Assembly (NCBI RefSeq): GCF_028476545.1
Contig: NW_026732700.1
Span: 400,501-464,500 of the forward strand
Direction of reading: 5' to 3'
DNA length: 64,000 nt
DNA from: Physella acuta
Taxonomy: Eukaryota > Mollusca > Gastropoda > Physidae
Shown: positions 1 through 37,800 of the stretch, in pieces
Layout of the letters: the number at the start of each line of letters is the position of its first letter
How positions within the stretch are numbered: position 1 is the stretch's first letter
The notes under the pieces: model-generated
Told to the model about the DNA's origin: nothing
Seen by the model: only the letters and a program-made list of their open reading frames with translations
Database searches by the model: none
Made by a program: the position numbers and the translations under genes

Positions 1-524
1 GCAGATCAAATTTCATTCCCCGTAGAATTTCTTAACAGTCTTACCCCTACTGGCATGCTTCCGCAAAAACTCAAAATTTAAATTGGTTCAGTCGTCATAC
101 TTCTTAGAAATCTCATGCCAGCAAGAGGTCTCTGTAATGGCACTAGACTGACTGTTACCAGCATTCACCGCAACGTACTGGATTGTAAAACTATCGCAGC
201 TGCTACCGCACAAACTGTCCTTATTCCCCGGATATCCCTGACTCCATCAGATTCAAATTTGTCTTTTACCTTTACACTCAGACAATGCCCTGTTAGATTA
301 GCCTTTGCCATGACAATTAATAAAGCACGGGGCCAAACGTTCAAAAAGATATGCCTATATCTTCCGAAACCTGTTTTCAGTCATGGAAAATTGTATGTTG
401 TTCTTTCCAGAGTTCCTTCTTTTCATTCACTTACAGTCCCACCCCATTGGGACAACTGTATCTATAAGGAATTTTTTTACCCGTCACTAACTAGCGGCGT
501 ATGCTACACCGCGGGTTGAACTAC
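1..524 (+). mobile_element. Helitron 3' fragment with PIF1-like helicase C-terminus
   Basis: The open frame at 115-519 (134 aa) matches the C-terminal part of Helitron-encoded PIF1-type helicases: an RGLCNGTRL block, then TINKARGQTF (helicase motif V region) and YVVLSRV (motif VI region). The same frame extends upstream with FLNSLTPTGM similarity but is interrupted by TAA at 79-81, so the copy is dead. Near the end, 493-513 forms an imperfect hairpin followed by GGTTG, which matches the end of a second, non-autonomous element at about 17122-17146; I read it as the Helitron 3' terminus. It abuts exon 11 of the left ABCC gene: the splice donor at 523-528 lies directly beside the element. Family assignment is inferred from the helicase motifs; the 5' part is outside the window. 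Confidence 0.8.
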
Positions 525-528
525 TTAC

Positions 529-10675
<10,147 letters not shown>

Positions 10676-10970
10676 TGTTTTGTCCAGTATCAAAGTACGA
10701 GTGTCACTGGGGAAGACTACAAATAATGGGGGGGGGGGGGGAGTAGGGGGGGAGTGGGGAATAAAGATTCGTTTTTAAAAGAACAAAATTACATGCAATA
10801 TTAATAGATTTTTAGGTTAACAATAGAAACCGAATTACGTTTCATAAAATATTACATGTGTTTTCATAATTTTCATGTTAATCTGTTACTAACAGTGACT
10901 TAACAGGACTGTAATAACAATGATAACGCCTATAGTTGTCAAAGAGGGGAGTGAATATTCACTGGCTGCC

Positions 10971-11111
10971 CAGTGTTTCTTCCAGACTTTTTTCAACGGG
11001 TGGGGGGGGGGGCACTTTAAATTTTCGGGGGAGGGGTGCAGACACAGTTAAAAGTTCGGGGGGGGGGGGGCGGTACACTCTCTTTGGAAGAGATGCCTGG
11101 ATGAAACACTG
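10971..11111. mobile_element. hAT-type MITE, short relative of 7915-8156
   Basis: Begins CAGTGTTTCTTCCAG and ends CTGGATGAAACACTG (terminal inverted repeats). Flanks TGGCTGCC (10963-10970) and TAGCTACC (11112-11119) look like a diverged 8-bp target duplication. The interior is G-rich and shares CACTT-AAATTTTCGGGG and AGAGATGCCTGGA with the copy at 7915-8156. Confidence 0.85.
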
Positions 11112-11445
11112 TAGCTACCTTATTATCGTCAACAAAACGTGTCACTTGTTTTTAGCGTTAGTGGACCTCGGCGTCTTGGATAAATTCAAACCAGATTATT
11201 AACGTTATTCAAACTCAAGTTCATTTAAAAAGGAATATGTTAAAATCTTTTACCCCCTCCCCCCCCCTCTCCAACATTTCGAAAACATATTGTTGACTCC
11301 TCTGTAACTTACTTTATCATAATTAAGTATCATACATAATATAATGATGAAATAAGTTAAACATACGATACAATAAATACTATTTTTTTTATAAATGATA
11401 ATACATTACATATTAATGCATTTTTACCTGAGCGACTAAACTTAC

Positions 11446-11640
11446 TTTTTACCAAGTGTGGAGGCAGTCAACTTAGTTTCTATTAGGTTGATAAAATCCT
11501 AATGCATTTCATTTTTAAGAACAATAGTAGGTTTCCCTCTTATCGAGCTTTGAAAACCCTCTCTTTGTCTCCGTTGATATCGCATGTTTAAACTTACAGG
11601 AATTGATTGCACAAGATGAAGAAATGAAAACAAAAATGAG
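11446..11640 (-). other. 5' untranslated exon / promoter-proximal region of left ABCC paralogue
   Basis: A GTAAGT donor lies at 11445-11440 on the minus strand. The sequence upstream resembles 29866-30035 beside the right paralogue: a similar donor context, then GATTGCA, ATGAAGAAA and AGATTCCG words in the same order. This is inferred to be an untranslated first exon and flank that was copied with the gene. The 5' limit is approximate. Confidence 0.5.
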
Positions 11641-12584
11641 ATATTTTTAGATTCCGTTTCTTGAGTTTTCTAACTTGAAAGTAGGCCTAGAGATAGGGCG
11701 TAGAACTAGGCCACTAAACCAACGTCATTTATTTAAAAAAAAACAGCGGGGAATAATAGTGAGGTAATATGAAAACGATAAGCTTATTCTAGCTTTAACT
11801 GTGTTCCATTTCTTGTTTTTCAAAGAGTTGTCTTTGCAATGAATAAACATTAGACCTGGACTAGGCCTGGATTAACATTTTTCAGATGGAAGTTGTGGTT
11901 TTGTATTGAAAAGACAAATGTTGCAAACATGAAATAACTAGTTTACCCGTCGCACGCTGACACGATCCTATCCTGGTTTTGGTAAATTGTTAGACACGAA
12001 ACTGCGAGGCGAGAAATGAGAGAAGAAAATGCGAAACAAATACCGCAGTTTGAGGGATCACAGTCACTTTAACATAGCTCATAGAGTCATAGCCTGAGCA
12101 ATAATAATATGACAAACGTGCTTGGGGTCATTCTGAGTTCATAATATTATCTTGTCATAGGGAGAAATATTCTGATTCAGACACTTTTTTAAACAATTTG
12201 TATTGTTCTACGCTGGGTAGAAAGCGTAAAAGTATAAAGAAACTAATTTTTTTTTTAAATCAGCAAAATTGATATTTATACGATGAAAAAATAAAGGCCG
12301 CATTTGCGAGGATCGCTCTGCGGTCCGTTAAATCTTCTCTCGAGGTAGCATGCGATCTAAAAATAGATATCAGGACTGCCCGACTTTTTTTCGTCCTCTT
12401 TAGCAATTCAATGTTGACATAAAGTTTAAGTGTTTTATTCAATACCTAAGGTGGGCACAGGTTAAAGAATGGAAAATAGAATCTAGATCTAGTAGGATAG
12501 ATGACTGTCCTACATCTAGCTAAGCAAACTGTTCTTTAGTAAATTGTTTTTACCGCTATCTAGCATGCGCGGTTGAAGATCTAT
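11641..12584. other. Intergenic, no gene recognised
   Basis: AT-rich sequence upstream of the left ABCC gene. I found no coding exon, RNA gene or clear repeat. Confidence 0.6.
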
Positions 12585-12835
12585 GTGAACTTAGAAAAAA
12601 AAACAATGACCAGAAGTAGGTCTGTTTTCAATTTGGTTGAATGGGGGGAGGGGGGGGGAAGAAGTGAAGACACCTACAAATTAAAATAGAATTTTGGTTC
12701 ATTATATGACGTATGACTATAGGCCTGCTGAACTCACAGTGACCCCGCCGACCATGTTTGGATTTTTCACCTTGCGGGCTAGAAAATGTAAGCAAGCAAT
12801 CACGCGAGTGACAAAGTTTGGAAATTTTATACACA
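12585..12835. repeat. Dispersed repeat, copy A
   Basis: This matches the reverse complement of about 54940-55165. Shared landmarks are AATGACCAGAAGTAGG, GTGAAGACACC, CACAGTGACCCCGC, and GCAATCACGCGAGTGAC, with G runs between. The class is unknown; no TIR or coding content was recognised. Confidence 0.65.
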
Positions 12836-13948
12836 TTTAATTATAGATAAACTGGCAGTGAAGTTTATACAGCCTGCCTGTTGGCTGGCTATTATTTTTA
12901 TATTCCCCAAAACAGTTGGCAAATATCTAAGAAATTCACCTTTTTATGAGCATTTATTTTTTAAATATTTCTGTTATTGTAAAATTGTGTATATAAATAT
13001 AAAATATAAGATGTTAAAACGTCAGCTCAAAACATTACCATATGTTTACAAACGAAATATGGTTCATTTATGTCTAAAGAACAAGTTATAAAATTAAATT
13101 AAAAAACTAATTAACCATATGCAACTGGTAAGATTTTTCGTGTTATCAATTTAATTGTGACCATCTGTAAATATCATACACGACACAAAAAAGCATTGTA
13201 TAATATGTAAAAAAATCTAACCCAATGTGAACTTTTCACTACCTAAAAAATGAACAAAAACTAACATCAATTTTATATTGAATTTTATTTCTGTAAAACA
13301 AAAAGATAATAAATTATTAAAAAGTATTTTTAAAAATAATACTGTTTGGTACTAGTAATTCTTTCAAAATAAAGTAGGCCTAGTCATGTAGCCATTGATT
13401 TATAATTAAACTACATGTCCCGTATGTCACATTAATTAATAAATATACATAAATTACATTAAAATGCAATATGAATGTTTCCACAAAAAACTTTGGGTAA
13501 AGATTTTTGTGTGAAATAGTAGTTTAAAAAAAAGTCAAATAACATGTTTTACAATTCATTAGACAATACATTAATGCCTAAAACATTATTTTAATGCATT
13601 CATTAATGCATTTATTTTTCAAAACATTTACAGAAATAGGCCTATATTATAAATATAAACTAACAACTTTATGACAAAATGCAATGTATATAATAATTTG
13701 AATGATAAGGCTTCTGTTTTCTATATGTTTGACATATGTTTTAAAGTATATGTTGTACCTTTTTAATTTTGTACTAACTTTTTTGTTTACAAAAAATCTA
13801 TAGATGTTATTAAATATGAATAAATACTGTAAATTCGTTGGAGATCAAAACAAAAGGGAATGTTACTTGATTCTAGAAAGACAACTTACTAAATATGTTC
13901 CTTTAGAAATATGTATAACATTAAGAAATTAATAATATGAGCTTGTGT
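12836..13948. other. 3' flank of right ABCC gene
   Basis: Very AT-rich, no ORF of note. It probably holds the ABCC 3' UTR; several minus-strand AATAAA words occur (for example near 13609), but none can be chosen with confidence. Confidence 0.5.
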
Positions 13949-29053
<15,105 letters not shown>

Positions 29054-29609
29054 GGTTTCGTTCAGCATCAGCGTGGATGTGTCAATGGGGAAGACTACAA
29101 ATAATGGAAGGGGGGGGGGGGTAGAATTTGTATTTAAAGAATAACCTTACAAAAAAAGTACATGTACTGTATGTGAGTAGCTCATCATTGTGCTGCAAAT
29201 AAAGAGTGAGTATCTACCATGACATAGGGCAGACTTTATCAATCTCATCCCCTGATATACTTGAGCACCTCTAGTCATTAGTTATATGGATCATTGACAT
29301 CATGGGTAGATTCAAGCCAGATTATTACTGTTATTCAAACTCATAACTCCCTTAAATATGAATATATTGTGCTCTTTTTGTTAACCTAGACTCTCTTTAT
29401 TCAAAACGATAACATGAATTAAAAAAAAAATCTGTAAAAAAACAACACTTTGGGCAACACTGAGTGACTGTGTGTGAAACTAAAAAGCCGCATGAGTGAC
29501 TTAAGTCAACTTAAGTGGTACTGATAAGAAAAAGCATTCTGGTTTAAATATACTTCAAGTCACCATTTAATGTAGGACTTAGTTTACTTCATTTACACAA
29601 ATGCTAATG

Positions 29610-29613
<4 letters not shown>

Positions 29614-29685
<72 letters not shown>
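29614..29685. repeat. (TA)n microsatellite
   Basis: About 72 bp of TA between the ABCC coding exon 1 and the putative untranslated exon. Confidence 0.97.
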
Positions 29686-29692
<7 letters not shown>

Positions 29693-29865
29693 TTTGTAAT
29701 ATATAAATGAGCCATATAGTCTATCTAATTCTATAGGCTCTATACAACTATAGTCTACTATAGGCCTATATATTATATATATTTAATATTTAGTATATTA
29801 AATATTATTATTATTAATTATTATATTACAAAACAATATATTGTTACTACTTCAACTGAACTTAC

Positions 29866-30035
29866 TTTTAACAAGCGCTGATGCAGTTCACTATGTAGGC
29901 TTGCTTCTTCTAGATCTAGAGCTTTTAAACTTTCTCTATCTTGGTCTTCATTAGTTTAGTACTGTTACTCGAGGGATTGCATAATATGAAGAAACGAACA
30001 CAATAATGCGAAATATAAAGATTCCGATTAATGAG
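29866..30035 (-). other. 5' untranslated exon / promoter-proximal region of right ABCC gene
   Basis: A minus-strand GTAAGT donor lies at 29865-29860, preceded by GCGCTTGTTAAAA. The region is collinear with 11446-11640 upstream of the left paralogue. It has no ORF. The transcription start is not defined by any motif I can support. Confidence 0.5.
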
Positions 30036-31887
30036 TTATCTATCTTAAACATGGACCATTCAACAAGGCCTAATAGGCCTACTTGACTACTAAGCAAAAA
30101 AAAAAAAAAAAAAAAAGAAAAGAAAAAGAAAAAAAAAGGCTGCTTTCGACAGCTGCATAAAAAACAGCTGGAATAAAATGGAAGGATTATGCTTTTTAAA
30201 TAAGGACTCTACTAACATAGCTGATTAGATTTATTTTTATGTTGATAGTAATAATGATAGTTTGATTTTTGTTTTTAGCATTGCCTGAATAAATCAACTA
30301 AGGAAACAATAATCCTACGCTACTGATTGGCTTTAAATAAAAAAGCTGTTATTTTAACTTTAATGCGTATTTATTTATATCTATTGTTGATTCTGTAGAA
30401 GTGCAAACATTAAACAATCTAATGAACATTGGATAGCTTCTTAGTCCTACCTTTTTATGTTAGTTGAATAGAATTACCTAAAACACCTGGCAAACATTAA
30501 AATTTCAGACCAAAACATTATACTTTTATCTGAAACAAAATATATTGTTAAAGCTGAGAGTAATACTTGACGATGCAGTTTTAAATAACATATTTATTTA
30601 ATTAGGCAATTTTAACCGTAATAAAAGCAATACTTTCAGTGAATGTAAGCTTTTTTCTACGTTTTACAATATGAAAAATATTAATTTTTATTGATGATCG
30701 AGTCTGAGACCCAGATCTAGAGATCTAGATCTAGATTCTCAATTCTAGATTCTAGATCTCTAGATCTAGATTTCTAGTAGTCAGTAGTATTCTCTAGCTG
30801 TCTGTTTACAACTTACACTACGTCGGTCTACGTCACTACACTTTCACTACAGTTACACTACAGTTACACTGTTACAGTTAATAGTTTTCAGTAATTCATA
30901 AATTGTGAATTCAACAGTACCACTGCTGTCACTGTTATATTTGCTTTAAAACACTATCATGATTGTGACTATCAGTAAGTCGTTAAGGACGATAACCCCC
31001 CCTCCTTTCCCCTAACCCCCCCCCCGTGAAAGCAGCCTCCTCTTAGCTACCTCCCCTAAGTTTAAAATCGTTTCAAACTAAATTATCTGCCCCAAATAGC
31101 CGTCACTAAACCCGGCTCTACGATTGTAAACATTTAGCGTGAACCACAGCTCACCAGACTTCCCAGAGAGGAAGAGAGGGGACTGCAAGGCGCGCTTACA
31201 GCTTGTTTTCTAACGTCTCCAAGAAGAGAATTATATATAGATAGTTAGTTAGCAGTTAGTTTTTTGTTTACAAAATGAAAAGCTATTAATAATTAAATTG
31301 GGGGGGGGGGGGGGGGGGGGGGCAAGAATGCTAATAAAATAATTAGATATTAAATATTCTTAGAACTAGATATAGATCTAGAAATTTTGATGGCATACAC
31401 ATTGGATTGTGGCACACAGCTTAATTAAAAAAATAATTAAAGTTAATTAAATGGTACTTTATTAAATATAAAATAGTAAAATAGTCAACTTAATATTAAC
31501 TAGGTCTAGTTCTAGGCCCTGCCCTAGTATTAGTAGTATACTAACTAAAAATTACTAATAGTAATAGAATGTATAGGCCTAATCTATATATATAATTCTC
31601 TTCTTGGAGATGCTAGAAAACACCTATTTTTAGAGAAAATTGCTTGCCACATCTCTATTTTAAAAGGAAGCTATTACAACCTTCTTATTTTGAAAAGTTC
31701 TCTTCTTCAAATACTTCATATTCATACTTCAAGAGATTACTTCATTTGTATGAAGTAGCTTATCTTTTTAGTGTTTATTGTCACAAACCTGTTAAAAGAA
31801 AGCTTAATCATTAATAAATCACATCCAAGTTATTAATCCTTCACATAATAACAACTTTTTTATAGTGTGAAATATATATCTAAACAG
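30036..31887. other. Divergent intergenic region between ABCC and FYCO1
   Basis: No coding exon seen. It holds an A-rich tract (30094-30138), a run of AGATCT/CTAGATCT words (30713-30778), a Helitron-like element (30945-31243), a G run of about 22 (31298-31321), and a second Helitron-like 5' end (TCTATATATATAATTCTC at about 31586). Both promoters should lie here. Confidence 0.6.
30945..31243 (-). mobile_element. Non-autonomous Helitron-like element
   Basis: The reverse complement starts TCTATATATAATTCTCTTC and shares long stretches with 16698-17148 (GTGGTTCACGCTAAATG, GATAATTTAGTTTGAAACG, GAGGAGGCTGCTTTCACGG). The far end is degenerate. Confidence 0.55.
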
Positions 31888-34800
31888 ATGGCCTCATCAG
31901 TGTTTCCAATATCCAGTGATGCATCAGTCAAGACTATCTCTCAACCACTTCAAAAGAAATTGTTGACTGACATTCTTGGTAATTACAAGTGCTTTAAGAT
32001 TAAGAATATTAAAAACATGTTATCAATACCTTTATTAAAGAATATATCACTTAACAAAATGCCAATATTAATGAGCTTTTAAAAAAAGAAGAATTATGTT
32101 GTTATGATTTAACTATTATTACGTGTTAATACCAACATTGACTCTATTCCCTTAATCACTGGAAAATGTTATTATAAAATTACTAACAACCCTGAATTTT
32201 TAGAATAGTCCATTGTTAGAAATTGGTATGAAAAATCAGCCACTTTTTCTGCTCCCATACTTTCATAATTTTTTCCTATGAAGAGTGCATCATCCAGCTG
32301 AAGGCTGACTTTTTTGAAAATCACCAACCAATCAGTGATGACAGTTTGGTGTTGCAGAAGTTTTGTGCCAAGTTAGAACATCTTATTCAAGTAGGAATGA
32401 AAGGCAAGTTTAAAAATAACTGCTTAAAATGTATTGAATATGGCAACTAACTTGTGATGTAGATCAATAATTAAATGCCTTTTATTGTGTTTTAAGAAAG
32501 GGTGTCTTTATTGGGAAGGAAGAAAGACTACTGGGATTACTTTTGTGAATGCCTTGGAAGTGCCAAGGGATCTAATGATGGCATTAAATATGTGAAGAGT
32601 CTTGCAGAGGTATGTAGATTTCTCCCATTTCCACATGTCAACTAAGTGTAAACTTTTTAAAGTTACTTGATGGGAACATCATACTTATTGGTAGGATAAA
32701 AAATGAATTGTAACTTTTATATACACATCTTGATACAAAAATACATTCCAATAATATATATTGTAAATTCAAAATTTTATTTTGAATATTTAAGAATGAA
32801 ACATTTAATCAAATATTGTTATTAAAAATTGGAACAACATATTATTTTGTATATTTTAGAATGAAACATTTATAATCAAATAATGTTATTAAAAATTGAA
32901 ACAACATATTATTTTGTATATTTAAGAATGAAACATTTAATCAAATAATGTTATTAAAAATTGAAACAACATATTATTTTGTATATTTTAGAATAAAACA
33001 TCGTTAGGAAAAGGTCGAGCTTTTATCAGGTTCTGTCTGGTTCATCAGAGATTAGCAGATACATTGCAACAGTGTGTTGTTCATGATAAAACTATGTAAG
33101 TTTTTCCCAACTGTAGTATTGAGTTGTATACAATAAAACTATGTAAGTTTTTCACAGGTAGTGTATTGAATTGTACCTGATGAAATCTGTGTAAGTTTTT
33201 CAACACTAAACAAGTGCATTTTTTACCAATGCAGGCATTTTTTAACATCATAATACTATTTTTTTTCAACATTTTAGCAATGTATTGTACACATTTAAGG
33301 TATACACATATGAAAAGGAGTTGTAATAAAAAGATGTTATTTAAGGGTTAAGTTAAAGTTCCCTTTCTAACCTGACGGTCTATGGGGCAAGTGAAGTAGA
33401 GTTCACTTGTTTCTGTGACCTCGGCATATGAAGAGATAGTGTGGTCAGCACTATGCCCAGCCGCCTTTACTTTCCCTAACGTGAGTTAGGTACCCATCAG
33501 AGTTGGGTGGACTCAGGGACTTGAACACGGATTCGAACTCGATACTTATGGGTTAGCAGTCCAGCTCTCTACCCCTAGACCACTCCATCTCACGTTATTT
33601 AAGGGTATTATATTGGTTATTTTTAATTGATTGCTCTTTCTACAGGGCCTGGTTTCTCCCCAGTAGTATTATGATGAATAAGAGAGAATGTCAGGGTCTC
33701 ATAAATTCATTATATGATCTCAATTCTATGCACTTTGACCTTTCACCTCGGGGATATGATTTAGATGCAGCTTGGCCTTCATTTGCAAAGTAATTTTTGT
33801 TGTTGTTTTTTAATGGTAGTTTAACTAGATTTATAGTCGTCATGAAATGGAATTAATAAATTAAATACTGCTTAAGATTGTTATATAAATCAAGTATGCT
33901 TCATGTAATTTTAAAGTTATCATTTTGCTTCATTTAGTAATTTCTGCACACATTTTGGTCCTTATAATTCTTTACAATTCTAAATCTTACTTGTAGTTAC
34001 ATAAAAAATGATGTTTTTTTTTACTATTTATAAGTCGCAAAACAGTTGGCAGCGGATCATGGAACGTTCCACTTAGTCGCAGGTCAAGTATTACTAGCAT
34101 GGTACATCTAAGCTCTTTCTTTTTTAAAGTCAAAAAACATTTAAACTTAATATTTTATTTTAAAAATTATAAGAACACTATTAAGATTTCAGTAATTTTC
34201 TTGTAAAAGTTTGATGTTTTTTTTAAAATTTTAATCTACTAATTTTTTTTCTCCCAGTTATTGAAGTTTATATATTTCATTAACCATAGGACACAGTGAG
34301 TCAGATTAGCATGTCATTTGATAGTGCTGAAGTTGAAAAACAAGCTAAAGAACTCGAGGCGGCTCAAAGTGTAAAAAGTGAACTCATTGGTCAGATTGGA
34401 GCTTTGCAGCAGGAAAAGGAGCAGGTTAGCCAATCAGCATGGACTTTACAAGGAGAGTTACAAGCCTTGCAACAACAGTTGTCTCTGCTCCAATCCCAGC
34501 ATGCTGTGTTACAGGAGAGATATATGCAGCTAGATGTAGAGTGAGTTTTTTACCCAATGGTTTTATTGGTATATGAAATTAGATGTAGAGTGAATGTTTA
34601 CATAATGTTTTTACTGGTATGTGAAGCTATATATAGAGTTAGTTTTTTACTGAATGGTTTTTATTGATATATTATTATTAATCTAGATGTATTGTGTTGT
34701 TTTTACCTAATGATTTTATTGATGTATGAAGCTAGATAAAGTGTGTGTTTTTATTACTTTTTCCTGAAACATGAATCAGCCGTAGAATCAGTTATTTATC

Positions 34801-37800
34801 TGTATTTAGTGATATATAAAGCTAGATAAAGTGTTGTTTTTTTTACTTAATGTAATTGTATTAGTTGATATAAAACTACATATACAGTGAGAGTTTTTGT
34901 TTTGCTTTTTACTGAAAATGTTATTTAATTTACTCCAGAAAAAAAACCAACAAATGCTGCACAAATTAGGTTTAGCTATATATGTGCAACGAGATTGAAA
35001 ATAAAAAGTCAAAGTTAAAGTCTAAAGACGTTTTAATAAAACTACGGTTTAATTTGTTAAGAGCTTTTTTTCTAAAAACCCTTCGTAAAACTCCTTCTTA
35101 GCTTGTTGAGATGTGTTTAATTTCCTTTGATCATTATCTCTCTAAATTACTTTGAGCACAATCCAAATCCTGCACAATCCAATATTAATAATCCATAATC
35201 TCAACTGAATTGTTTGTAATTTTAGACATGTTAAGTTGAAGCTAGAGAAAGATCAACTGGAACAGGCACACAACAATCAGTTGAAAGATTTGAATGAAAG
35301 ATTCAGAGAGGAGGAAGTCAAGAGAGTATCACAGCTGGAGTCAGAGGAAGATATTTGGAAGAAAGAGGTCAAGGCTGAGGGAAAAAGGAGGAAGAGAGAG
35401 ATAGACAGGCTCCAGAAAGAGCTGGAGGTAGTGATGAAGGACATGGAGGATGGGAAGATCCTGAGGAGAGAGGAAGAAAAGAGGGTGCAAGAATTGATGA
35501 CAATTTTAAATGTAAGTTGTCAGTTTTTTTTCCCACGTTTTCTTTAACTTGCTTTCGCTTCTGTTTGTTTGTTTGTTTTTCCAATCAAATCTTGCGATCG
35601 AAATTTCTGGCACTTCCCAGTTAGCTAGCGCGCTGAAATTTTCAGGGAAGCTTTGTTTTGGATGACAATAGAATATTCAATTGTTATTATTACTAAATTG
35701 ATCCATGGAAACATTTTATTGATCATTTTAGACCGCTATATAATTGTACAAAAAAACGTGGGGGAAAAAGGGACATAACCCAGTAACTGTAATTTGATGA
35801 AAACAAGGTTCGGTACTCTCCCTCTTTTTGCTTACTGAGTAGTTGTCACGCGGTGTTTGTCTACAAACAACCGGAACAACTGGTGGCCAGTATGGGGGAG
35901 ACGATATGGTCGAGTTGTTGGGCACACGATTGCTAACCCACTCGACACGGGTTCAAGGCACGTGTTTTTTACGAGTTGTCTTCGTTTACCCAAAAAAAAC
36001 GTGAATGCGAAAAGATAAAATCGATAGCAAGATTTTAATGCAAACAAACAAAGACTAAAAAGTAGAAAATAATTATCATTAAAAAAGTTTTAAAAACCCA
36101 TGTTTTCTGATTGAACTAAAAAGTAGAAAATAAATGCTATACATCACAATAATGCAAGCGATCACTCTACTATAAGCGATGAAAAACGTGGGGCGCCGTG
36201 ATTTTCTTACAGTTTCTAATACTGTTAACTCTCTACAAACTCCCTAATAAAAGTCAATAGTATTATCTAATCAATAGTAATATAACTTTTACATCTTATA
36301 TTAACAATGACAGATAAAAAACTTTTACTTCGGCGCCCCACGTTTTTCATCGCTTATAGTAGAGTGATCGCTTGCATTATTGTGATGTATAGCATTTATT
36401 TTCTACTTTTTAGTTCAATCAGAAAACGTGGGTTTTTTTAAACTTTTTTAATGATAATTATTTTTAGTTCTTAGGTAATTTTTTGCTCATTAAGTGTCAG
36501 ATGAGATTTCCCCGTTTGTTTTTTATTGTGTGGACAACATTGCACAAGCTGATGTGTGCCAACTGTTTTCTAATCTGTGTTGATAGCTGTGTTTTTACAA
36601 AAAATTTAAATTAGTAGTTAAAATATTATTTTGTAAATTCATTGCAATAAATCTTAAAATAATTTTTGATTTTTAATTTAATAGATCTGTTAATTTATTA
36701 TTATCACACAAAACATTAATTGAAAATTTGTATTGAACCTTACAAAAACAGTGGACATGAAATCAAAGCTAAAAACCTTAACATTTACTTAGTTAAACTG
36801 TTCACATAGATACACATAATGTAAGAACCTAATGGAACTGGTGTTTTTATTTTTCAATGCCTCTTGTAGATGGAGATGAGCTCAATGCCTTCTGAGAGTA
36901 TAGAAAATTGTCTCATTCATGTTGTGGAGCAAGTGAAACAACTCCAGCTAAAACTGCAGGATTCTCAATCTGATAGATTTTCTTTACAGGTGGGTCACTT
37001 AGAGATTCTCAATCTGATAGACTTTCATTACAGGTGTGGCACTTAGCAATGGCTAGTTAAATTTTGAGATTTTCAACCTGATAGACTTTCATTAGAGGTG
37101 GGTTACTTAGAGATTTTCAATCTGATAGACTTTCATTAGAGGTGGGTTACTTAGAGATTTTCAATCTGATAGACTTTCATTACAGGTGGGTCACTTAGAG
37201 ATTCTCAATCTGATAGACTTTCATTAGAGGTGGGACACTTAGAGATTCTCAATCTGATAGACTTTTATTAGAGGTGGGACACTTAAAGATTCTCAATCTG
37301 ATAGACTTTCATTACAGGTGGGTTACTTAGAGATTCTCAATCTGATAGACTTTTTATTAGAGGTGGGTCACTTAGAGATTTTCAATCTGATAGACTTTCA
37401 TTAGAGGTGGGACACTTAGCAATGGCTAGTTACATTTTGAGATTCTCAATCTGATAGACTCATTAGAGTTAAACTGCAAGTAACATATTTGGATTTTCAA
37501 TCTGATTAAGTTTCATTACATATAGGTCACTAATTAATATCAAGTTAAACTGAATATTAACTCATTAAACATTCACATTCTGCACTTGCAAATTTTTGAT
37601 GAAAAGATCATTAGTTGGTAAAGCTTTTTTTTTTTAGACTTTACAGCAAGAAAAGGTGGAAGAAAAAGAGAAACGTTTGGCTTATTTAGAGAGTTATTGT
37701 TTAAGTTTGGAACAGCAGCATGAAGCATTCCAGTCAACCCAAAATACCCTACAAAACCAACTGTGTTCATCGGAGGAAGAGCTGAGTAAAGAAAAACTGG

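Noticed and set aside
36950-37500. CRISPR-like regular repeats
   Set aside because: Repeat units are contiguous with no unique spacers and the context is an animal intron.
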